Assembly (NCBI RefSeq): GCF_002105285.1
Contig: NZ_MUHR01000030.1
Coordinates: forward strand, 1-60,133
Length of the DNA: 60,133 bases
Source: Planktotalea arctica
Lineage (GTDB): Bacteria; Pseudomonadota; Alphaproteobacteria; Rhodobacterales; Rhodobacteraceae
Reading direction: 5' to 3'
Positions 1 to 9,093 of this stretch are shown piece after piece. The translations under genes were made by a program, and so were the position numbers. The notes below the pieces were generated by a model that made no database searches, was not told the DNA's origin, and saw nothing but the letters and a program-made list of their open reading frames with translations. Numbering within the stretch: position 1 is the first letter of the stretch; the number at the start of each line of letters is the position of its first letter.

Positions 1-173
1 GGTAATTCTGAAATCCGCACGTGGGTGCTAATATTTGAGTCAGCAATTGGGGGTCCCGTTTTTAAAGTAGGTTTACATGAAGTTTTACTAGATAATAAAA
101 AACACATAAGTTTCAATATGTTTTATGGGGATTTACCCCAACTCGGAAACTGCGCTGAACATCTTGAGCTCAG

Positions 174-1334
174 CTAAACGCCTCTGTCTGAGCGGCGTTT
201 CCGAGGAAATTGGCCATTCCGGACCAATTTAAGTGCGTTGTCCCGCTTCGTGACTTCGGCCAACCAGGTCCAATCCGCGTATTTGTCGCCAGTCTGACGT
301 AGATGTGTATAGCGCTTCAGCGAAGTCCACGACCGGTGGCCTGAGTTGGCGGCAACGTACGGAATATTGAGGCCGAGCTCGAACAGGCGTGAAACACCGT
401 CATGCCGGAGATCGTGAAAGTGAAGTCCCTTTATTTCCAGGAACTTGCAAGCTCGCGTGAATGCTGCGCTGATAGCATCAGTCGAGTAGGGGAATATCTC
501 GTCTTCTATCAATGGCATGGCCTCGATGATCGCCAGAGCCTGTTCCTGCAGGCCACACCAGACATCGTTGCCGATTTTTTCGCCGGGGTTCTTCATGTCC
601 CGGACCAATATACGTTTGCCTTCCACGTCGAGATCTTTCCAGCGAATGCGGACGATCTCTTCCTGACGTCGGGTGGAAAAGATGGCAAAGGCGATGATCC
701 TATGCATGGGGATGGACGTGGGGCGACGTCGGGAGCGGTCCAAAAAGTGCTGCATGAGTCGATCTAGTTCATCGAGCGTGGGACGCCGATCCCGTTCGCG
801 GCTCTTGCCGGTGATACCCAGTTTGTCAGCCACTTTCCGGGCGTCTTCCATAGCCTGCGCGCTCAGTGGAAAACCCCATGCGGGTCGGGCGATGGAGAAC
901 ACTGCACCGAGATGCGAAAGGTAGTTGGCCACGGTCTGAGGCTGGACGCCGCTGTTTAGTTTTTCCTGTGCAAATTCGACGATGTCAGCGCTGGTTATCG
1001 CGTCACAGTGTTGGTCCGCGATATCAAACGTCTTGATGCTCTTCAGAACCTGGGTTTTGGTCCGACCGATCTGTTTGTTGCTTTCTTGGACATACCTGTC
1101 GATGGCATCGGCCAAGGTCGGTGTCTTCTTGCTTTTCGGTTGAGTTTTGAGCGCATCGAGGGCACCGGGTCGTGCAAGACTTTCTTCGCGATTTTCGATC
1201 CAAGCCGCAGCAGTTGATCTGCGCTCGAATGTCTGACTTTCGCGAAGTAAGACTTTACCTTGCCGCATCACTGAGATTTGTGCGAGCCAAGCTATGGTGC
1301 CATTCTTGCGACGACGCTTTATGATGGTTCCCAT
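174..1334 (-). CDS. Tyrosine-type site-specific integrase
   Basis: A 386-aa phage/island-type tyrosine recombinase that would catalyse integration and excision of the element ending here. The N-terminal region (about 1-60) resembles an arm-binding domain, about 75-165 is a SAM-like core-binding domain, and the catalytic domain follows. Visible active-site residues are Arg in STRRQEE (about 222), HDLRH (307-311), His in SGHRS (333) and the nucleophile Tyr in KRYTHL (342). The start ATG lies 3 bp from a TTTACAACA half-site, so the gene may be autoregulated. Its nearest neighbour, dusA, is the probable integration target. Confidence 0.9.
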   Translation of the reverse strand: MGTIIKRRRKNGTIAWLAQISVMRQGKVLLRESQTFERRSTAAAWIENREESLARPGALDALKTQPKSKKTPTLADAIDRYVQESNKQIGRTKTQVLKSIKTFDIADQHCDAITSADIVEFAQEKLNSGVQPQTVANYLSHLGAVFSIARPAWGFPLSAQAMEDARKVADKLGITGKSRERDRRPTLDELDRLMQHFLDRSRRRPTSIPMHRIIAFAIFSTRRQEEIVRIRWKDLDVEGKRILVRDMKNPGEKIGNDVWCGLQEQALAIIEAMPLIEDEIFPYSTDAISAAFTRACKFLEIKGLHFHDLRHDGVSRLFELGLNIPYVAANSGHRSWTSLKRYTHLRQTGDKYADWTWLAEVTKRDNALKLVRNGQFPRKRRSDRGV

Positions 1335-1336
1335 GA

Positions 1337-1376
1337 TTTACAACATGGCCTTTCATTTTACAACACGTGTTGTAAA
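1337..1376. promoter_or_regulatory. Palindromic operator-like site upstream of the integrase
   Basis: A perfect 20-bp palindrome spans 1357-1376 (half-site TTTACAACAC). A separate direct copy of the half-site TTTACAACA lies at 1337-1345, directly next to the integrase start codon at 1334. Together they form one full site and one half-site in the integrase leader, where a repressor or the integrase itself could bind. The cognate protein is not in the window. The assignment as an operator is inference from symmetry and position. Confidence 0.55.
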
Positions 1377-1445
1377 TGTAGCAGATAATGGGCCTAAATG
1401 GCAAGATATCGAACATAGACGAACTTGAGAATCCGGAGCTAAGTA

Positions 1446-2459
1446 TTGGAAAAGGCGGTAAAATCGCAGATTGGCGTAAGTAGCAGGTTATCCGTGGCTC
1501 CGATGATGGACTGGACGGATCGCCATTGCCGCTATTTCCACCGTCTGCTGTCTTCGCGCGCATTGCTTTATACGGAGATGGTGACCTCGCCTGCATTGGT
1601 GCGCGGCGGCGCTTTGCATTTGCTCAGGTTTTCGCCCGAAGAGCAACCGGTTGCGCTGCAACTTGGTGGCTCGGACCCTGCTGAACTTGCCGAAGCGGCG
1701 TGCCTTGGGGCCGAAGCGGGCTATGCAGAGATCAACCTGAACGTCGGCTGCCCCTCGGATCGTGTGCAATCGGGCACGTTTGGCGCGGTTCTGATGCGCG
1801 ATCCAAAATTGGTTGCAGAGTGCTGCGCGGCGATGATCAAAGCCTCGCCAATCGAAGTGACGGTGAAATGTCGTATCGGTGTGGACGATCAAGAGCCAAG
1901 CGACGTGCTTCCCGAATTCATCGCGCGCGTTGCGGGGGCAGGGGTTTCGCGCTTTAGCATCCATGCGCGCAAGGCCTGGCTTCAGGGGTTAAGCCCCAAG
2001 GAAAACCGTGATATTCCGCCGCTGGATTACGATCTGGTGCATCAGATGAAGGGGCTCTTTCCTGCGCTGCACCTGAGCCTTAACGGCGGTGTTACCACGC
2101 TTGATGAAGCTGTTGCGGCGCTTGAGCGCGGTATGGACGGCGTGATGATCGGGCGCGCGGCCTACCATCAGCCGGGCGACATACTGATGGATGCGGACCG
2201 CGTGATTTTCGGTGAGGCGGCGCTTGATCGCACGCGCGAGGATGTGGTGCGCGCGATGCTGCCCTACATCGAGCAACATATTGATGGCGGCGGTAAACTG
2301 GGGCAGGTGACGCGCCACATGCTTGGCCTTTTCGCAGGCCAGCCCGGTGCACGGCACTGGAAGCGCCACCTGTCGGAAAACGCCCACAAGAGCGATGCCG
2401 GCGCGCATACGGTGCTTGATGCGATCGACAAGATGCACGCGGCGCGCCCTGTGCTGTGA
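1446..2459 (+). CDS. dusA: tRNA-dihydrouridine(20/20a) synthase DusA
   Basis: FMN-dependent reductase that converts U20/U20a of tRNA to dihydrouridine using NADPH. The 337-aa product has the family N-terminus SVAPMMDWTDRHCR, the catalytic cysteine in NVGCPSDRVQSG, the SIHARKAW phosphate/tRNA motif and the FMN-binding GGV and MIGRAAY segments, followed by the C-terminal helical domain. The first in-frame start is a TTG at 1446. A divergent integrase lies upstream, so the first codons and the promoter may come from the integrated element, which would explain the unusual start. Length matches the family. Confidence 0.93.
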   Translation: MEKAVKSQIGVSSRLSVAPMMDWTDRHCRYFHRLLSSRALLYTEMVTSPALVRGGALHLLRFSPEEQPVALQLGGSDPAELAEAACLGAEAGYAEINLNVGCPSDRVQSGTFGAVLMRDPKLVAECCAAMIKASPIEVTVKCRIGVDDQEPSDVLPEFIARVAGAGVSRFSIHARKAWLQGLSPKENRDIPPLDYDLVHQMKGLFPALHLSLNGGVTTLDEAVAALERGMDGVMIGRAAYHQPGDILMDADRVIFGEAALDRTREDVVRAMLPYIEQHIDGGGKLGQVTRHMLGLFAGQPGARHWKRHLSENAHKSDAGAHTVLDAIDKMHAARPVL

Positions 2460-2526
2460 GGTTTTGCCTTGCCCGCCGTCCGGCTTTCTGGCTTGAGTAG
2501 GCGCAAATCGAGCGAGAGGCGGCGCA

Positions 2527-3351
2527 ATGTCTGATCCCACACTTTTGATACAAATGCTGGCACTTTTGCTGCTTACGGGCGCGGTTGCAGGCGTTTTGGC
2601 TGGCTTGCTGGGGGTGGGCGGCGGTATTGTGCTGGTTCCGGCGTTCTTTTACGTCTTCGGGATGCTGGGTTTTGACGGACCGCAGCTCATGCAGATTTGC
2701 CTTGCGACCTCGCTTGCGACAATCATCGTGACCTCTGTGCGCTCGGTTCTAAGCCACAACAAAAAGGGCGCGGTGGAGTGGGGCATATTGCGTACATGGG
2801 CACCGGGAATCGTCGTTGGGGCGGTGCTTGGAATGCTGACTGCGGCAAGCCTGCGCTCGGACACGCTCCAACTTATCTTCGGAACTCTGGCTTTGATCGT
2901 AGGGCTTTACATGGCGCTCGGGCGCAGTTCCTGGCGCCTTGGCGATGCGATGCCGGGGGGCGCGCGGCGCATGGCAGCCTCGCCGCTGCTTGGCTTCCTG
3001 TCGGTGCTTATGGGCATCGGTGGGGGTAGTTTCGGGGTGCCGTTCATGGCGCTGCACGGCGTGGCGATCCACCGCGCGGTCGCGACGGCGGCAGGCTTTG
3101 GCGTGGTGATCGCCGTGCCTGCTGTCATCGGTTTTCTGTTCATGCAGATCGAACCTGCGTCGCGCCCACCCTTCACCGTCGGTGCGGTCAATCTCGTGGC
3201 CTTCGCGGTGGTGATCGCCATGACGCTGATCACTGCGCCTTGGGGCGTAAAACTGGCGCATGCGATGGATGCCAAGCCTCTGAAAAAGGCGTTTGGTGTG
3301 TTCCTGACGCTTGTCGCGCTTAACATGCTGCGCAAGGCGATGGGCTGGTGA
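2527..3351 (+). CDS. TauE/SafE-family membrane permease
   Basis: A 274-aa integral membrane protein of the TauE/SafE (DUF81) family, implicated in export or uptake of sulfite, sulfoacetate or other small anions. It shows two related halves, each starting with a Gly-rich hydrophobic segment: LLGVGGGIVLVPAFF near the N-terminus and MGIGGGSFGVPFM near residue 165. About eight hydrophobic segments can be counted. It overlaps the next gene by 4 bp (ATGA-type junction), so the two are probably co-transcribed. It is far from the sox genes, and the substrate is unknown. Confidence 0.85.
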   Translation: MSDPTLLIQMLALLLLTGAVAGVLAGLLGVGGGIVLVPAFFYVFGMLGFDGPQLMQICLATSLATIIVTSVRSVLSHNKKGAVEWGILRTWAPGIVVGAVLGMLTAASLRSDTLQLIFGTLALIVGLYMALGRSSWRLGDAMPGGARRMAASPLLGFLSVLMGIGGGSFGVPFMALHGVAIHRAVATAAGFGVVIAVPAVIGFLFMQIEPASRPPFTVGAVNLVAFAVVIAMTLITAPWGVKLAHAMDAKPLKKAFGVFLTLVALNMLRKAMGW

Positions 3352-4097
3352 ACGCGTTTCTGCGCAACGGGTTCCACGTTTTCGAGCGTGATGCGCGTGT
3401 GTTGAAATGGGCTAGCGCCGCTGCGGATGTCGCGCGCAAGGTTGCGCAGGACCCCGCCATGCGTGCGCAGTGGCTGCGCCACCAAGAGACGTGGTTCGTC
3501 GGGGTGGATGCGCTACCGAACGCCACCGATGGCGCAATTGCAAACGTGCCTTTGGCAGGTCCTTGGGAGGCGCAGATCACGCCGCCGCGCGCTTGGCATA
3601 AGGCGCAGCTTTCAGTGGTCTATGAGGGCTATCCGCTGCAAGACGCAGGTGAGAGCGATGCCAATCACCGCTTTCGCATCAAGCGGTATGCGGCCCATGT
3701 GGATGGCATTTTGCTGGAGCAGGGTCGCAGATTCCTGCGCGAGCCGCATGCTTTCGTGCTGGGCCTTCCCCTTGGCGATAGCTGCGCGTCGCCTCTGGTG
3801 GTCTGGCCGTCCAGCCATGTGATGATGCGCGCGTCTTTGCGGCGCGCAATTGGCGCCGCGGAGCCTGCGAGCATCGATTTGACCGATGCCTACAAAGCGG
3901 CGCGCGCCGAGGTGTTTGCGCAAATCGAACCTGTGGAAATTAATGCGCGGATGGGCCAATCCATGCTCCTGCACCGCCATTTGCTTCACGGGGTCGCGCC
4001 TTGGAAGGCGGCGGACACGGCCCCGCCGGAGGGCCGCATGGTGGCCTATTTTCGCCCGCAATTTGAGCAAGTGTCCGACTGGCTCACGCAGCCCTAG
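3348..4097 (+). CDS. Putative phytanoyl-CoA dioxygenase-like 2OG-Fe(II) oxygenase
   Basis: A 249-aa soluble protein translationally coupled to the upstream permease. Features suggestive of a non-haem iron, 2-oxoglutarate-dependent oxygenase are an H-x-D pair in AAHVDGIL (about residue 115), a distal His in HRHLLHGVAPW (about 210) and a following Arg in GRMVAYFRP, in the order and spacing expected for a double-stranded beta-helix. The overall similarity is weak and the substrate is unknown. Its stop overlaps by 4 bp the stop of the convergent dCTP deaminase gene. Confidence 0.55.
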   Translation: MNAFLRNGFHVFERDARVLKWASAAADVARKVAQDPAMRAQWLRHQETWFVGVDALPNATDGAIANVPLAGPWEAQITPPRAWHKAQLSVVYEGYPLQDAGESDANHRFRIKRYAAHVDGILLEQGRRFLREPHAFVLGLPLGDSCASPLVVWPSSHVMMRASLRRAIGAAEPASIDLTDAYKAARAEVFAQIEPVEINARMGQSMLLHRHLLHGVAPWKAADTAPPEGRMVAYFRPQFEQVSDWLTQP

Positions 4098-5176
4098 GCA
4101 GGGGCTGCGAAATGCTTGGAAAGTTTCAAGCCCTGCCCCTGATAGTTCGACGCGATCCCCGCGCCGTATAGCTGGCGGGGGACTTCGGCCATATGCTCAT
4201 AGACCAAACGCCCGACCACTTGCCCGTGCTCCAGCACAAAAGGCGCTTCGTGGCAGCGCACTTCAAGCACGCCGCGCGAGCCGGTTCCACCAGCGGCTGA
4301 GTGACCGAAGCCGGGGTCGAAAAAGCCCGCGTAATGCACGCGAAATTCCCCGACCATTGCCAAATAGGGTGCCATTTCAGCGGCATAGGCGGGCGGGATA
4401 TGCACGGCCTCGCGGCTGACGAGGATGTAGAATGCGCCGGGATCAAGAATGATCTGGCCATCCTTGCAGCGCACTTCCTCCCAATACTCGGCGGGATCGT
4501 AATGGGCGATTTTGTCCAGATCGATCACACCTGTATGCGGTTTCGCCCGATATCCGACCAGATCGGTGCCCTCGGGTTTCAGATCGACGGAAAAGCCCAG
4601 CCCTTCGTCGATCACTGCCTCGCCGTTGACCAGAATATCGCTTGCATGCAGCGCGTGCATCGCCGCGTCGTCCAGAATGGCCTGACCTTCGCGAAAGCGG
4701 ATCTGGTTGAGACGCATCCCCGGGCGCACCAGCACGGAAAACGAGCGTGGGCAAATTTCGGCAAACAGCGGGCCGTGATAGCCGGGTGCGATGCGATCGA
4801 ATTCCGCACCGCCATCAGTGATCGTGCGCGTCAGCAGATCGAGCCGCCCCGTAGAGCTTTTGGCATTGGCAACCGCTTGCAAGCCTGCGGGTAGTGCGAG
4901 GCTCTCCATCAAGGGCACGACGTAGACACAGCCCTTTTCCAGAACGGCGCCGCCGCTGAGATCGATGCGGTGCATTTCGAATTCTTTGAGGCGATCTTCA
5001 ACGCGCCGCCCGTGCCCTGCAAGAAAGGAGGCGCGCACGCGGTAGGCGACATTGCCGAGACGCAGATCAAGGCTGGCGGGCTGGATTTGCTCTGAAATGA
5101 CGGCAGGCGATCCGGTGATCTGAGCTGCGTCGATCATCGCTTCAAGTCGCTGGCTGGGTAGAACACCTGTCATCAT
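4094..5176 (-). CDS. dcd: 2'-deoxycytidine 5'-triphosphate deaminase (long, two-domain form)
   Basis: Deaminates dCTP to dUTP, the precursor route to dTMP. At 360 aa it is nearly twice the length of the E. coli enzyme and matches the alphaproteobacterial form, in which two dUTPase-like domains are fused. The first domain carries IQPASLDLRLG and AKSSTGR (about residues 30-130) with GYHGPLF nearby; the second carries DPGAFYILVSRE, YAGFFDPGFG and RVHYAG (about 245-300). Two tandem ATGs (5176 and 5173) are possible starts. A tRNA-Pro gene lies 58 bp upstream in the same direction. Confidence 0.88.
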   Translation of the reverse strand: MMTGVLPSQRLEAMIDAAQITGSPAVISEQIQPASLDLRLGNVAYRVRASFLAGHGRRVEDRLKEFEMHRIDLSGGAVLEKGCVYVVPLMESLALPAGLQAVANAKSSTGRLDLLTRTITDGGAEFDRIAPGYHGPLFAEICPRSFSVLVRPGMRLNQIRFREGQAILDDAAMHALHASDILVNGEAVIDEGLGFSVDLKPEGTDLVGYRAKPHTGVIDLDKIAHYDPAEYWEEVRCKDGQIILDPGAFYILVSREAVHIPPAYAAEMAPYLAMVGEFRVHYAGFFDPGFGHSAAGGTGSRGVLEVRCHEAPFVLEHGQVVGRLVYEHMAEVPRQLYGAGIASNYQGQGLKLSKHFAAPA

Positions 5177-5234
5177 GCGTCTCCGATGGCCCGCTTAGGG
5201 CGGGTCAGAACCGGATCAGCAGGTGATTTGAAAA

Positions 5235-5311
5235 TGGTCGGGCTAGCAGGACTCGAACCTGCGACCTTCCGTCCCCCAGACGGACGCGCTACCAGACTGC
5301 GCCATAGCCCG
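5235..5311 (-). tRNA. tRNA-Pro (anticodon GGG)
   Basis: A 77-nt minus-strand cloverleaf. The acceptor stem CGGGCTA pairs with TAGCCCG, followed by discriminator A and an encoded CCA. The anticodon stem TCCGT/ACGGA closes the loop CTGGGGG, giving anticodon GGG (reads CCC/CCU). The T-loop TTCGAGT is canonical between GCAGG and CCTGC. Confidence 0.97.
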
Positions 5312-5379
5312 ACGCTTGATAGGGCGGTGTTTACTCGAAATAAGTACAAGGGCAAGGATAAAATGACACAAGCCAAGAC

Positions 5380-6366
5380 CTAGCCTCGCATCCGGTCTCG
5401 CAAAGCGCGCAGTCCGCTCAGATGTGGTGCCATTTCGGCGGCGATTGCCGGTGAAATGCGCCGTGCCTCGGGGAGGGCGGCAAGAATGCCAGCGGGCGCG
5501 GCGTAGCTGTCCAGCGTTGGTGCGGCCTTGGCATCGCTAGGCAGGTCTGGAGCGGGCTGTTGGGGTGTTTGGGGTGCGTCTTGCGCAGGGGCGCTGTTTG
5601 ACGCAGCAGCGTCCTTGGCAGCGCCTGGCTCAATGGGCTCAATGGGCTCAAAGCGTGCGGTCGGATCAATTGTGACCTTTTGCGCTGTGCCGGCTGTCTC
5701 TTCGGGCGAGGGCGCGTCGGCGGATTGTTTCGGATGCTGCGGCGCAGGCGCAGAGCGGCGCATGAACGCGGGCAGAGCATCGCCGCCGAAAGCGGCGGGG
5801 GCCTCAACAGCGGGCGTAGCTGCCGCCAAAAGGGCTGGCGCTGGCGTGGAGTCCTGAGCGCTCTGGGCGATTTCGTTCTGCTCTAGGTGCGCAGCCTCTG
5901 GAGAGGTGTCGGCAACCTGCGGCTTTGGTGATTGATCTTCTGGCGCGGCGACCTCCGGCAGCGCAAGGCTTGGCAGCGCAGGAATCGGCGGTTCTGCGCG
6001 ATTGGGAAAGCTGAGCACCGTCGAGGGTGGCTCGGCCACCGGTTCAGGCTGCACATCCAACTCGAACGCGGCTTCCTCCGTCAGGTCCTCGTCTAACTGT
6101 TGCGAGAGCGCGGCCACATGTTTGACACCATGCTCGCGCAGTAATTTCTGCGCACCTTTGATCGTCAGCCCGTCGTCGTGCAACAATTTCTTGATGCCGC
6201 CCAAAAGCAGCATGTCGGCAGGGCGATAATAGCGCCGCCCGCCCGCACGTTTCACCGGCTTGACCTGCGTGAACTTGCTTTCCCAAAAGCGCAGCACATG
6301 CGCAGGGGTTTCAAGCCACTCTGCAACTTCGCTGATCGTGCGAAAGGCATCCTTGGACTTGGGCAT
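5380..6366 (-). CDS. MerR-family transcriptional regulator with long Pro/Ala-rich tail
   Basis: A 328-aa regulator. Residues 10-75 form a MerR-type winged HTH ([20 protein letters not shown], then [12 protein letters not shown]). Residues about 100-280 are a low-complexity Pro/Ala/Glu linker that includes an EPIEPIEP repeat encoded by tandem 9-bp units, and a short conserved C-terminus ([24 protein letters not shown]) ends the protein. No metal-binding cysteine pattern is visible, so the effector is unknown. It follows ihfA by 18 nt in the ihfA-merR order typical of Rhodobacterales and is probably co-transcribed with it. Confidence 0.85.
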   Translation of the reverse strand: MPKSKDAFRTISEVAEWLETPAHVLRFWESKFTQVKPVKRAGGRRYYRPADMLLLGGIKKLLHDDGLTIKGAQKLLREHGVKHVAALSQQLDEDLTEEAAFELDVQPEPVAEPPSTVLSFPNRAEPPIPALPSLALPEVAAPEDQSPKPQVADTSPEAAHLEQNEIAQSAQDSTPAPALLAAATPAVEAPAAFGGDALPAFMRRSAPAPQHPKQSADAPSPEETAGTAQKVTIDPTARFEPIEPIEPGAAKDAAASNSAPAQDAPQTPQQPAPDLPSDAKAAPTLDSYAAPAGILAALPEARRISPAIAAEMAPHLSGLRALRDRMRG

Positions 6367-6384
6367 CGCCAGCCAGCTCCTGTT

Positions 6385-6687
6385 TTAACGCTTGTTGCCG
6401 TCCGCGACACGGTCTTTCATCAGATGGGACGGGCGGAAGGTCAAAACGCGGCGCGGATTGATCGGGACTTCCTGTCCTGTCTTGGGATTGCGCCCGACGC
6501 GGGCGGCCTTGTCGCGTACGCTGAAGGTGCCGAAAGATGAAATCTTGACCTGCTCGCCAGAGACGAGCGCATCGGACAGATGCGTCAGGATATTCTCGAC
6601 AAGTTCTGCGGATTCGTTACGTGACAAACCGACTTCGCGAAACACGGCTTCGCTCAAGTCCATACGTGTCAATGTCTTTTCAGTCAT
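6385..6687 (-). CDS. ihfA: Integration host factor subunit alpha
   Basis: A 100-aa DNA-bending protein of the HU/IHF family that forms a heterodimer with IhfB. It has the signature [12 protein letters not shown] and the beta-arm region [16 protein letters not shown]. Length is normal for the family. It is the second-last gene of the plsX-fabH-ihfA-merR run, but a 102-nt gap after fabH leaves room for its own promoter. IHF is also a common cofactor for tyrosine integrases such as those in this window. Confidence 0.95.
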   Translation of the reverse strand: MTEKTLTRMDLSEAVFREVGLSRNESAELVENILTHLSDALVSGEQVKISSFGTFSVRDKAARVGRNPKTGQEVPINPRRVLTFRPSHLMKDRVADGNKR

Positions 6688-6789
6688 ATATGCCCCCCAA
6701 GGCTTTGCACCACCTTACGGCGAGGGAGAAAAATGAGTCAATAGGCCTGATGCGCGATTCGACTTTGGAAACCCCTAACTATCAAAGGT

Positions 6790-7758
6790 TTACCAGCGCA
6801 GGACCACTGCGCCCCATGCAAGGCCGCCGCCAATCGCTTCGGTGACGATCAAATCGCCCGCTTTGATCTTGCCGCTGGCCTTGCCCACGGAGAGCGCCAA
6901 GGGAATCGAGGCGGCGGAGGTATTGCCGTGATCCTGTACCGTCACGATGACATTTTCCATTGGCACATTCATCTTCTTGGCGGTGCCTTTGATGATCCGG
7001 ATGTTGGCCTGATGGGGCACGACCCAATCGATGTCCTCGGCGCTGACGCCGGCTTTGTCCATCGCTGTCGTGGCGGTCGCTGCAAGCTTTTCGACCGCAT
7101 GGCGAAAGACTTCCTTGCCCTCCATGCGCAGATAGCCCGTAGTTTTGGTCGACACGCCGCCATCCACATAAAGGATATCACGGTGACTGCCGTCCGAATT
7201 GAGATCGGTCGACAAGATGCCGCGATCGCCAGAAGTGCCTGCACCCTCGCCAGCCTCGAGGATCAGCGCGCCGGCCCCGTCGCCGAACAGAACGCAGGTG
7301 CCTCGATCGCTCCAGTCCATGATCCGGCTGAAGGTCTCTGCGCCGATTACCATCACGCGCTTGGCCTGGCCCGACACGATCAGCGCATTGGCATTTGCCA
7401 GCGCGAAAACAAAGCCCGCGCAAACCGCTTGCACATCGAAGGCAAAGCCGTTGTTCATGCCGATCTGGTGCTGCACCATCGTCGCTGCCGAGGGAAATGT
7501 CAGATCGGCGGTCGAGGTCGCAACGATCAACGCATCCAGATCGCTTGCCTCAAGTCCGGCATCGGCCAGCGCTGCGCGCGCGGCATGGGCGGCAAGATTG
7601 GAGGTTGTTTCCCCCTCGGCTGCAAAATGGCGCCGCTCGATTCCCGAGCGCGACACAATCCAATCGCTCGTGGTTTCGAGCGTCTTTTCGAAATGCGCGT
7701 TCGATACTACGTTTTCCGGCAGATAATGCCCAACCCCTTTGATTTGCGCACGTATCAT
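6790..7758 (-). CDS. fabH: Beta-ketoacyl-ACP synthase III (FabH)
   Basis: Initiates type II fatty acid synthesis by condensing acetyl-CoA with malonyl-ACP. The 322-aa thiolase-fold protein shows the Cys-His-Asn triad: Cys in VQAVCAGFVFAL (about 112), His in VPHQANIRI (about 248) and Asn in QDHGNTSAASIP (about 278). The start overlaps the stop of plsX by 4 bp, so the two genes are translationally coupled, as in many bacteria. Confidence 0.96.
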   Translation of the reverse strand: MIRAQIKGVGHYLPENVVSNAHFEKTLETTSDWIVSRSGIERRHFAAEGETTSNLAAHAARAALADAGLEASDLDALIVATSTADLTFPSAATMVQHQIGMNNGFAFDVQAVCAGFVFALANANALIVSGQAKRVMVIGAETFSRIMDWSDRGTCVLFGDGAGALILEAGEGAGTSGDRGILSTDLNSDGSHRDILYVDGGVSTKTTGYLRMEGKEVFRHAVEKLAATATTAMDKAGVSAEDIDWVVPHQANIRIIKGTAKKMNVPMENVIVTVQDHGNTSAASIPLALSVGKASGKIKAGDLIVTEAIGGGLAWGAVVLRW

Positions 7759-8864
7759 CTGGATTGGTTCTCCTCGGCGATGCTTTGGGCAGCCCGCTGC
7801 GTGCTCGCTGCAATTCTTTTGGCCAGTCTGTCGGAAAAGCCGGACTGTGCAAGGCGAAACGCCAGATTTGTCGCTGCGGCAACACCCGTGGCATCCGCCG
7901 CTCCGTGTGATTTTACAACCGTACCGTTAAGCCCAAGGAAAACCCCGCCATTGACGCGGCGCGGATCAATGCGGTGGCGCAAGCGTTTGAGCGAGGTGAG
8001 GGCCAGAAGCGAGGCGAGGCGCGATGCAATGGAATAGGCGAAGGCTTCGCGCAGGCGCTCGCCGATGAGGCTGGCCGTGCCCTCGCCGGTCTTGAGCGCG
8101 ACATTGCCGGTAAAGCCGTCGGTGACAATAACATCGGCGCGATTCCCGGGCAAATCACCGCCCTCGACAAACCCGACATATTCAAAATTGGCGGCGCTTG
8201 ACTGCGCCTCGATAAGCTCGCTTGCCTCATGCAGCTCGGCGCGGCCTTTGTGTTCTTCGGTGCCCACGTTCAGCAAGCCGACGCGCGGGCGCTGCACGTT
8301 CAACCCGTTGCGCGCATAGGACACGCCCATCAGCGCGTATTGCAGCAAATCGGCCGCATCAGCGCGGATATCTGCGCCCACGTCGAGCATCACGTTGAAC
8401 CCGTGCTGCGAGCGCGAGGGCCACAAAATCGCAATTGCGGGGCGGTTCACGCCGGGCAATTTGCGCAGACGGATCATGCTCATCGCCATCAGCGCACCTG
8501 TGTTGCCGCAGGACACGCAGGCATCCGCTTCGCCGCTTTTCACAGCGTCGATGGCGGACCACATGGAGGTGTTCTTGCCCGTGCGCAGGGTCTGGCTCGG
8601 CTTGTCACTCATCTTGACCACGTCAGGCACATCGCGCAGCGCGCAGCGCCCGATCAGCGCCTTGCGCTTGGCAAGGAGGGGCGCAAGCACCGTTTCGGGG
8701 CCATGCAGTATAAAGCCGAGATTGGGATTTTCGAGCGCTGAACGCGAAATGCCGGCGACAATTGCCGCCGGTCCCGCATCGCCGCCCATAGCGTCGATAG
8801 ATAAAATGATGCGCTTATTCTCTGCCGTGGTCGGATCACCGATAAGATCAGTGGACACAGTCAT
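7755..8864 (-). CDS. plsX: Phosphate acyltransferase PlsX
   Basis: Makes acyl-phosphate from acyl-ACP and phosphate for the PlsY step of phospholipid synthesis. The 369-aa protein has the N-terminal motif LSIDAMGGDAGP and the central SCGNTGALMAM, with DGFTGNVALKT further on. An extra N-terminal stretch of about 18 residues precedes the conserved start, so an internal start is possible but no better ATG is visible. It lies 22 nt after rpmF and overlaps fabH. Confidence 0.95.
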   Translation of the reverse strand: MTVSTDLIGDPTTAENKRIILSIDAMGGDAGPAAIVAGISRSALENPNLGFILHGPETVLAPLLAKRKALIGRCALRDVPDVVKMSDKPSQTLRTGKNTSMWSAIDAVKSGEADACVSCGNTGALMAMSMIRLRKLPGVNRPAIAILWPSRSQHGFNVMLDVGADIRADAADLLQYALMGVSYARNGLNVQRPRVGLLNVGTEEHKGRAELHEASELIEAQSSAANFEYVGFVEGGDLPGNRADVIVTDGFTGNVALKTGEGTASLIGERLREAFAYSIASRLASLLALTSLKRLRHRIDPRRVNGGVFLGLNGTVVKSHGAADATGVAAATNLAFRLAQSGFSDRLAKRIAASTQRAAQSIAEENQSR

Positions 8865-8886
8865 CTAAGCGTACCTCGCGGATTGG

Positions 8887-9093
8887 TTAAGCCGCGTCTT
8901 CGTCCAGATCGATTTCGTCGGCTTGCGCAACGATTTCTTTATCTGCGTAGTGGCCACAAGATGGGCACACATGATGCGGGCGTTTCAGCTCGCCGCAGTT
9001 AGAGCACTCGTTCGGGTTCGCAGCAACCAGCGAGTCATGCGCGCGACGATTGTTGCGGCGCGATTTGGATACTTTGTTCTGCTGGACAGCCAT
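8887..9093 (-). CDS. rpmF: 50S ribosomal protein L32
   Basis: A 68-aa ribosomal protein beginning [20 protein letters not shown], the normal L32 start, so I chose the ATG at 9093 rather than the longer open frame upstream. It keeps the zinc-type pattern CSNCGE followed by CPSCGHY. The acidic C-terminus ([10 protein letters not shown]) is typical of alphaproteobacterial L32. It heads rpmF-plsX-fabH. The partner usually found just upstream (DUF177/YceD) is instead about 5 kb away at 14264. Confidence 0.96.
   Translation of the reverse strand: MAVQQNKVSKSRRNNRRAHDSLVAANPNECSNCGELKRPHHVCPSCGHYADKEIVAQADEIDLDEDAA

Larger units (their letters stand above)
1..1490. mobile_element. Right-hand end of an element integrated at dusA (partial)
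   Basis: A tyrosine integrase gene ends at 174 and starts at 1334, diverging from dusA, whose coding sequence begins about 110 bp to the right. The 5' end of dusA is an established recurrent integration site for genomic islands, and an integrase placed just upstream and pointing away is the normal arrangement. The rest of the element and its other attachment site would lie left of the window. Positions 1-173 are AT-rich and hold no gene I can support. The exact att core is not visible because only one end is present, so the right boundary is approximate. Confidence 0.55.

Noticed and set aside
5631-5652. A short tandem repeat (CTCAATGGG units) as a mobile or regulatory repeat
   Set aside because: It lies in frame within the low-complexity linker of the MerR protein and simply encodes the EPIEPIEP stretch.
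7395-7742. Long open frames opposite fabH, plsX and other GC-rich genes
   Set aside because: They are antisense shadows of well-identified genes, with no RBS or family features.
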